This document shows positions 58,673-64,000 of a stretch of 64,000 nucleotides of DNA, piece after piece. The stretch comes from JAJXWB01 sp046349215 (GTDB lineage Bacteria; Pseudomonadota; Alphaproteobacteria; Rhizobiales; Beijerinckiaceae), in contig JAXMCV010000002.1 in the NCBI GenBank assembly GCA_046349215.1, forward strand, positions 620,001-684,000, written 5' to 3'. Below the pieces are notes generated by a model. The model worked only from the letters and a program-made list of their open reading frames with translations. It did no database searches and was not told the origin of the DNA. The position numbers and the translations under genes are program-made. Position 1 is the first letter of the stretch; every line of letters begins with the position of its first letter.

Positions 58673-61231
58673 TCAGTCGTCGAACGCGCCGCGGTCGACG
58701 CCGTTTCCGACGAGGATCTCGCGTTTTCCGGAATGGCTGGGTTTGCCGACGACGCCTTCGGTCTCCATGCGCTCGACCAGCGAGGCGGCCTTGTTGTAGC
58801 CGACGGAGAGGCGGCGCTGGATGTAGGAGACCGAGCATTTGCGGTCGCGCAGCACGATGTTGACGGCGCGGTCGTAGAGGTCGCCCGCCTCGTCGCCGAA
58901 GCTCTCGCCGGCGCCGGTCGCGCCCTCGTCGCTCTCCTCGTCCTCGTCGGCGGTGATGGCTTCCAGATATTCCGGCGCGCCCTGCTGCTTGAGATGGGCG
59001 ACGACCTTCTCGACCTCGGCGTCGGACACGAAGGGCCCGTGGACGCGCGAGATGCGGCCGCCGCCGGCCATGTAGAGCATGTCGCCCTGGCCGAGCAGCT
59101 GTTCGGCGCCCTGTTCGCCGAGGATCGTGCGCGAGTCGATCTTGGAGGTGACCTGGAAGGAGATGCGGGTCGGGAAGTTCGCCTTGATCGTGCCTGTTAT
59201 GACGTCGACCGAGGGGCGTTGCGTCGCCATGATCAGGTGGATGCCGGCGGCCCGCGCCATCTGGGCGAGGCGCTGGATCGCGCCCTCGATGTCCTTGCCG
59301 GCGACCATCATCAGGTCGGCCATCTCGTCGACGACGATGACGATGTAGGGCAGGGGCTGGAGGCTCATCTCCTCCTGCTCGTAGATCGCCTCGCCCGTCT
59401 CGCGGTCGAAGCCGGTCTGGACGGTGCGCGACAGGGTCTCGTTCTTCTGGGCGGCCTCGGCGAGGCGTGCGTTGAAGCCGTCGATGTTGCGGACGCCGAG
59501 CCGCGACATCTTCTTGTAGCGGTCCTCCATCTCGCGGACCGCCCATTTGAGGGCGACGACGGCCTTCTTGGGGTCGGTGACGACGGGGGTGAGGAGATGC
59601 GGGATGCCGTCGTAGACGGAGAGTTCCAGCATCTTGGGATCGACCATGATGAGGCGGCACTGCTCGGGCCTGAGACGGTAGAGCAGGGAGAGGATCATGG
59701 TGTTGATGGCGACGGACTTGCCGGAGCCGGTGGTGCCGGCGACGAGCAGGTGGGGCATGCGGGCGAGATCGACGATGACGGGTTCGCCGCCGATGGTCTT
59801 GCCGAGCGCGATGGCGAGGCGGTGGCGGGAGGTCTCAAAATCGGTCGCGCCGAGCAGTTCGCGCAGGTAGACGGTCTCGCGGTCGTGATTGGGCAGTTCG
59901 ACGCCGATGGCGTTGCGGCCCTGAACGACGGCGACGCGGGCCGAAATGGCCGACATCGAACGGGCGATGTCGTCGGCCAGCCCGATGACGCGGGAGGACT
60001 TCACGCCCGGCGCGGGCTCGAGTTCGTACAAGGTCACGACCGGACCCGGCCGTACGTTGACGATCTCACCCTTCACGCCGAAATCGTCCAGAACGCCCTC
60101 CAGGAGGCGAGCGGTCTCGTCGAGATGTTCGGGCGACGTGTCCGCGAAATTGCTCTCTTCATGCTCGCGTAGCAGTTCGATCGGCGGCGCCTCGTAGAGA
60201 TCGACCGGCGTCGCCTTTGCGCGGATGCGGCGTTGCGGCTTCGCCTGTTCCGCCGCCGGCTCTGTTGTCGCCTTGACGCGCACGCGCGCCTTCTGCACGG
60301 GCGCCAGCGCCTTCGTCTCGCTTTTCAGCGCGTCGAGACGTTCGTCCTCGTTGTCGACGGGCGTCCCGGCGCGCACCGATGTCAGCATGTCGGCGAGGCG
60401 CTGGATTTCCGTGCGGACGGCGGGAATTTCCCTGATATGCGCGCGCGCGGTCTGCGGCGCCAGGCGCAGGCCGGGGACGTCGTGTTCCTCGATGGCGATG
60501 CGGGCCGAGAGATCGCCGAGAAACACATCGGTGCGCGCCATGGTCGCGGTGCGCGGAATGAGGATTTCGACGAGCGGGCCGCGCGGCGCGCGCACGTTGC
60601 GATGCAGGTCGTTGACCAGATCGACGATCGCCGCGATGTCCGGACCGGGCGTTCCCGACGCGTCCGGTGCGGACGGCTCGTGCGGATCGGTCTCGATCTC
60701 CTGCGCCTTCGCCGGCGGGACATCTTCTTTCGCCGGCCTGGCGCGCAGCATGGAGTCGGGCGTACGGGAATAGCGCACCCAGCCCGGATTGCGCTTTGCG
60801 CGTTCCTTCTCGGCGGCGGCGAGGCGGGCGAGTTCCTCGGTCAGGCGCTCGGCCTCGATGCGGGCGCGCTCGGCGCGTCGGCGCGCCAGTTCCGCCTCGC
60901 TCGTGCGCACGAATTGCACGGCCCCGGTCGCTGTCGTCTGCAGGAGCGACGCGCGCGAAGCGCGGATGCGCGGCACGGCGCGCTGCGGCTTGGCAGGCGC
61001 GACGGGCGGCGGCGCGTTCACCGCCGCGGCCTGCGCCGGCTGTTCGAAAGGCGGCGGCTCGAACAGGACGGGTTCGGCATGAACGCGCGACGGCGGTTCG
61101 CCGCCGATGCGGCGCAATTCGACGGGGTTCCGGTTTGGCTTGGGCGGTCGCGCACTGGCCGGGCGGGGAACCGCGCCGTCCTCCTCTTTGAGAGCGCCGA
61201 GAATTCTGGCGATCCAGGCATCGAAGGTCAT
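58673..61231 (-). CDS. ftsK: FtsK/SpoIIIE DNA translocase lacking membrane segments
   Basis: 852-residue motor. The C-terminal two-thirds is a normal FtsK: alpha domain about 350-480, Walker A GTTGSGKS (499-506), Walker B IVIVVDEM (630-637), MATQRPSVDVITG, and a gamma winged-helix domain about 785-845 (YIQRRLSVGYNKAASLVERME) that reads KOPS-like sites. The N-terminal 350 residues are Pro/Ala-rich and charged with a coiled-coil stretch (about 110-146), and contain no hydrophobic helix. Usual FtsK has four membrane spans. It is therefore a soluble translocase, or a second FtsK beside a membrane-bound one. Start at 61231. Confidence 0.92.
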   Translation of the reverse strand: MTFDAWIARILGALKEEDGAVPRPASARPPKPNRNPVELRRIGGEPPSRVHAEPVLFEPPPFEQPAQAAAVNAPPPVAPAKPQRAVPRIRASRASLLQTTATGAVQFVRTSEAELARRRAERARIEAERLTEELARLAAAEKERAKRNPGWVRYSRTPDSMLRARPAKEDVPPAKAQEIETDPHEPSAPDASGTPGPDIAAIVDLVNDLHRNVRAPRGPLVEILIPRTATMARTDVFLGDLSARIAIEEHDVPGLRLAPQTARAHIREIPAVRTEIQRLADMLTSVRAGTPVDNEDERLDALKSETKALAPVQKARVRVKATTEPAAEQAKPQRRIRAKATPVDLYEAPPIELLREHEESNFADTSPEHLDETARLLEGVLDDFGVKGEIVNVRPGPVVTLYELEPAPGVKSSRVIGLADDIARSMSAISARVAVVQGRNAIGVELPNHDRETVYLRELLGATDFETSRHRLAIALGKTIGGEPVIVDLARMPHLLVAGTTGSGKSVAINTMILSLLYRLRPEQCRLIMVDPKMLELSVYDGIPHLLTPVVTDPKKAVVALKWAVREMEDRYKKMSRLGVRNIDGFNARLAEAAQKNETLSRTVQTGFDRETGEAIYEQEEMSLQPLPYIVIVVDEMADLMMVAGKDIEGAIQRLAQMARAAGIHLIMATQRPSVDVITGTIKANFPTRISFQVTSKIDSRTILGEQGAEQLLGQGDMLYMAGGGRISRVHGPFVSDAEVEKVVAHLKQQGAPEYLEAITADEDEESDEGATGAGESFGDEAGDLYDRAVNIVLRDRKCSVSYIQRRLSVGYNKAASLVERMETEGVVGKPSHSGKREILVGNGVDRGAFDD

Positions 61232-61266
61232 GGAGGAGGGATCCGGCTACGCAATACGACAGCCGC

Positions 61267-61307
61267 ATGGTTAACCCGCGACGGTTAAGGCCGGGTTATT
61301 CCGTTAA
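61267..61307 (-). promoter_or_regulatory. CtrA-like half-sites upstream of ftsK
   Basis: On the minus strand the 8-mer TTAACCAT (plus 61267-61274), a known CtrA half-site form, is preceded by TTAA at 61285-61288 and again at 61304-61307. The spacing between the first two is 10 bases rather than the canonical 7, so this is a weak candidate for cell-cycle control of ftsK. Confidence 0.3.
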
Positions 61308-61328
61308 TCCCTTCCGGTCCCGCAGGCG

Positions 61329-61622
61329 TTATCTCGGGCAGAGCTGGTAGCTCTGCAGGTGGCCGAAGGCGGAGCCGGCCGACATCTGGCTGCGGTCCTT
61401 CGGCATCAGCATCAGCGCCTTGACGCTCGGGGCGCTCGCGCCGGAGCCGCCGGGGCAGCGCAGCAGCGCCGAATAGAGCACGCCCTCCGACGTCGGCTCT
61501 TCCGAGACGCTGTCGATCGGGCATTTGCCGACCTTGTCGGGACCGAGAATGATCTGCTGGAAATTCGGGCCGGCGCAGGCCGCCGGCGCGCGGCGCGCGG
61601 CGCGCGGCGCGAATCGAGCCAC
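61329..61622 (-). CDS. small hypothetical protein with repeat-coded N-terminus
   Basis: 97-residue ORF from a GTG at 61622. The first 16 residues (ARFAPRAARRAPAACA) are encoded largely by a 7-base tandem repeat. The rest (PNFQQIILGPDKVGKCPIDS, LLRCPGGSGASAPSVKALML, SAFGHLQSYQLCPR) has four cysteines and does not look like random reading. No RBS is convincing, so the start is uncertain and the true protein may begin upstream or at an internal site. Function unknown. It lies upstream of ftsK on the same strand. Confidence 0.5.
   Translation of the reverse strand: MARFAPRAARRAPAACAGPNFQQIILGPDKVGKCPIDSVSEEPTSEGVLYSALLRCPGGSGASAPSVKALMLMPKDRSQMSAGSAFGHLQSYQLCPR
61585..61611. repeat. 7-bp simple sequence repeat
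   Basis: GGCGCGC repeated three times in perfect tandem (61585-61605), followed by six bases of a fourth copy. It lies within the 5' part of the small ORF at 61329-61622. Gain or loss of one unit would shift the frame. Confidence 0.9.
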
Positions 61623-61728
61623 GCCCGGGGCCGCGCGTCAACGATGGACATTCCACAGCCTGCTTTGACCCGGCCGGACCGGGCGCCTAGGACTCTGCCT
61701 CCCCTTTTGTCTCATTGAGTCGGGTTGC

Positions 61729-64000
61729 ATGAAGTCGATCAGCCAGCGCATTGCAGAAGAATTGTCCGTCGCCGAGCGGCAGGTCGCCGCCGCTGTCGAA
61801 CTTCTGGACGGCGGCGCGACGGTGCCCTTCATCGCCCGCTACCGCAAGGAAGCGACCGGCGCGCTCGACGACACGCAATTGCGCAATCTGGAGGAGCGGC
61901 TGCGCTACCTGCGCGAACTGGAAGACCGGCGCAAGGCGATCCTCGACAGCGTGCGCGAGCAGGGCAAGCTCGACGCGGCGCTGGAAGCCCAGATCAACGA
62001 CGCCGACACCAAGGCCAGGCTCGAAGACATCTATCTTCCCTACAAGCCGAAGCGCCGCACCAAGGCGCAGATCGCGCGCGAGAACGGGCTGGAGCCGCTG
62101 GCCGACCTGCTGCTCGCCAATCCCGACCGGGATCCGAAGGCGGAGGCGTCAGCCTATCTGAAGGACGACCTCGTCAAGACGCCCGAGGAGGCGCTGGAGG
62201 GCGCGCGCGCCATCCTCGTCGAACGTTTTGCGGAAGACGCCGGCCTGATCGGGCGGCTGCGCGAGGATTTCTGGACGCGCGGCGTGCTGACTTCGAAAGT
62301 GCGCGACGGCAAGCAGGCCGAGGGCGCCAAATTTTCGGATTATTTCGATTTCTCCGAGCCGCTGACCAAGCTGCCGTCGCATCGCATCCTCGCCGTCATG
62401 CGCGGCGAGCGCGAGGAAATCCTCGATGTGAAGATGGTGGCGGACCCCGCCGCCGACCCGGCCGTGCGCGTGCCGGGACCTTACGAATTCGCGATCGCCG
62501 CGAAATTCGGAATCGCCGATCGCGGCAGGCCGGGCGACAAGTGGCTGATGGAGACGGTGCGCTGGGCGTGGCGCACGAAGATCGAGATGCAACTCGCAAT
62601 CGATCTTCGCATGCGCCTGTGGACCGCGGCGGAGGACGAGGCCGTGCGCATCTTCGGCTCCAACCTGCGCGACCTGCTGCTGGCGGCGCCCGCCGGCGCG
62701 CGCGCCACGATGGGCCTCGACCCGGGCTTCCGGACCGGCGTGAAGGTGGCGGTTGTGGATGCGACCGGCAAGGTCGTGGCGACCACGGCCATCTTCCCGC
62801 ACGAACCGCAGCGCCGCTGGGAGGAGAGCCTCGTGGCGCTCGCGGCGCTTTGCCAGAAGCACAATGTCGATCTTATCGCCATCGGCAACGGCACGGCGTC
62901 CCGCGAGACGGATCGCCTGGCCGCCGATCTCCTGAAGAAATTTCCGCAGATCAAGGCGACCAAGATCGTCGTGTCGGAAGCCGGCGCCTCCGTTTATTCG
63001 GCCTCGGCCTATGCGGCGCAGGAATTGCCGGATCTCGACGTGACGCTGCGCGGCGCCGTGTCGATCGCGCGACGCCTGCAGGACCCGCTCGCCGAACTGG
63101 TGAAGGTCGAACCGAAGGCGATCGGCGTCGGCCAGTACCAGCACGACGTTTCCGAACACAAGCTCGGGCGCTCGCTCGACGCGATCGTCGAGGATTGCGT
63201 CAACGCGGTCGGCGTCGACGTCAACACCGCTTCCGCCAAGCTGCTGGCGCGCGTTTCGGGCGTCGGCGAGAGCCTCGCGCAATCCATCGTCGCCTATCGC
63301 AACGACAACGGCCCCTATCGTACGCGCGCCGACCTGAAGAAGGCGCCGAGGCTCGGCGCCCGCGCCTTCGAACTGGCGGCTGGCTTCCTGCGCATCAATG
63401 GCGGCGAGGACCCGCTCGACCGTTCCGGGGTGCATCCGGAAGCCTATCCGGTCGTGCGCAAGATCGTCGCGAAGGCCGGATGCGACATCGGCGCGCTGAT
63501 CGGCAATACAAAGGCGCTGTCGGCTCTGCGTCCCGCCGATTTCACCGACGAGACTTTCGGCCTGCCGACGGTGAAGGACATTCTGAAGGAACTCGAGAAA
63601 CCCGGCCGCGATCCGCGCCCGGCCTTCAAGACCGCCGAATTCAAGGAGGGCGTCGAGCAGATTTCCGATCTGCGGCAGGGCATGATCCTCGAAGGCGTCG
63701 TCACCAATGTCGCGGCCTTCGGCGCCTTCGTCGATATCGGCGTGCACCAGGACGGGCTCGTGCATATTTCGGCGATGAGCCGCACTTTCATCAAGGATCC
63801 GCGCGAGGCGGCCAAGCCCGGCGACATCGTGAAGGTGAAGGTTCTCGAAGTCGATGCGCCGAGGAAGCGCATCAGCCTCACCATGCGCCTCGACGACACG
63901 GGCGAGGCGCGCCCGAAACAGATGGGCCAGCGGCCGGATCGCGGACAGGAGCGGTTTGCGCGCACGCCGGAACGCGCGCCGGCCGGCGGCGGCGCATTGG
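61729..64000 (+). CDS. tex: Tex-family RNA-binding transcription accessory protein (cut by window edge)
   Basis: 757 codons are visible; the C-terminal end is missing. Domains in order: N-terminal helical Tex domain (RIAEELSVAERQVAAAVELLDGGATVPFIARYRKE), a YqgF/RuvC-like domain (MGLDPGFRTGVKVAVVD, about 328-344), a helix-hairpin-helix region (LLARVSGVGESLAQSIVAYR, about 505-524), and an S1 RNA-binding domain (GMILEGVVTNVAAFGAFVDIGVHQDGLVHIS, about 650-680). This is the full order of Tex from Pseudomonas and Bordetella, which affects transcription and is usually near 780 residues. After the S1 domain an Arg/Gly/Pro-rich tail begins. Confidence 0.95.
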   Translation, partial: MKSISQRIAEELSVAERQVAAAVELLDGGATVPFIARYRKEATGALDDTQLRNLEERLRYLRELEDRRKAILDSVREQGKLDAALEAQINDADTKARLEDIYLPYKPKRRTKAQIARENGLEPLADLLLANPDRDPKAEASAYLKDDLVKTPEEALEGARAILVERFAEDAGLIGRLREDFWTRGVLTSKVRDGKQAEGAKFSDYFDFSEPLTKLPSHRILAVMRGEREEILDVKMVADPAADPAVRVPGPYEFAIAAKFGIADRGRPGDKWLMETVRWAWRTKIEMQLAIDLRMRLWTAAEDEAVRIFGSNLRDLLLAAPAGARATMGLDPGFRTGVKVAVVDATGKVVATTAIFPHEPQRRWEESLVALAALCQKHNVDLIAIGNGTASRETDRLAADLLKKFPQIKATKIVVSEAGASVYSASAYAAQELPDLDVTLRGAVSIARRLQDPLAELVKVEPKAIGVGQYQHDVSEHKLGRSLDAIVEDCVNAVGVDVNTASAKLLARVSGVGESLAQSIVAYRNDNGPYRTRADLKKAPRLGARAFELAAGFLRINGGEDPLDRSGVHPEAYPVVRKIVAKAGCDIGALIGNTKALSALRPADFTDETFGLPTVKDILKELEKPGRDPRPAFKTAEFKEGVEQISDLRQGMILEGVVTNVAAFGAFVDIGVHQDGLVHISAMSRTFIKDPREAAKPGDIVKVKVLEVDAPRKRISLTMRLDDTGEARPKQMGQRPDRGQERFARTPERAPAGGGAL

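Overview
The window is a GC-rich bacterial chromosome segment, almost certainly from an alphaproteobacterium of the order Hyphomicrobiales (Rhizobiales). The grounds are a RpoE/ChrR photooxidative-stress pair, an Irr-type iron box, a SqrR/BigR persulfide sensor, an FnrN/FnrL-type FNR with its anaerobox, a BcsS-type outer-membrane protein and the repeat families. The genus cannot be fixed by reading alone. Both window ends cut genes: chrR on the left and tex on the right. No tRNA, rRNA, CRISPR array or prophage was recognised. One IS110-family insertion sequence is present.

Layout. 1-3.4 kb: anti-sigma chrR and its ECF sigma factor, divergent from an FAD oxidoreductase-DUF1365 operon, with two mirror-image ECF promoters between them. 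3.4-6.4 kb: an iron/sulfur stress block of rubrerythrin (behind an Irr-type box), a heterodisulfide-reductase-like Fe-S protein, DUF3501 and a convergent SqrR-like regulator. 6.4-9.4 kb: a MarR regulator divergent from a Rieske oxygenase and a branched-chain-type solute-binding protein. 9.5-13.6 kb: a tryptophan-tryptophylquinone amine dehydrogenase operon of the aau type (BEDA plus a monohaem cytochrome c) preceded by an SDR. 13.7-21.9 kb: general metabolism, including two hydrolases, a tandem DsbA/HCCA-isomerase protein, an acyl-CoA dehydrogenase and a cNMP-binding protein. 21.9-27.2 kb: a cell-surface polysaccharide locus (dimethylformamidase-like membrane protein, processive GT2, BcsS). 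27.5-39.9 kb: ilvD, an ATC-hydrolase-like protein, an amidohydrolase with a COG0523 GTPase, aidB, tapT, an FkbM methyltransferase, an MFS carrier, a CBS-BON protein and an amidase. 40-43.6 kb: FNR convergent with ccmF and ccmG (cytochrome c maturation). 43.6-57.3 kb: an aromatic-catabolism island with a LysR regulator, ligAB (protocatechuate 4,5-cleavage), the IS110 element, an AraC regulator, a cytochrome P450, ligC, a five-gene peptide-type ABC transporter and a cytochrome b561. 57.4-58.6 kb: AhpD-like, rhodanese and DsrE proteins. 58.7-64 kb: a FtsK without membrane segments, a small unknown ORF with a 7-bp repeat, and tex.

The genes fit an organism that degrades plant-derived aromatics and amines and moves between oxic and low-oxygen conditions. 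LigA/LigB open the protocatechuate ring and LigC oxidises the resulting semialdehyde. The P450 and Rieske oxygenase could feed the pathway by O-demethylation or hydroxylation, which is inference. The amine dehydrogenase passes electrons to a c-type cytochrome, and CcmF/CcmG are needed to mature such cytochromes. Two families of extragenic palindromes, seen as six copies in all, punctuate the window. The IS110 element sits directly against one of them.
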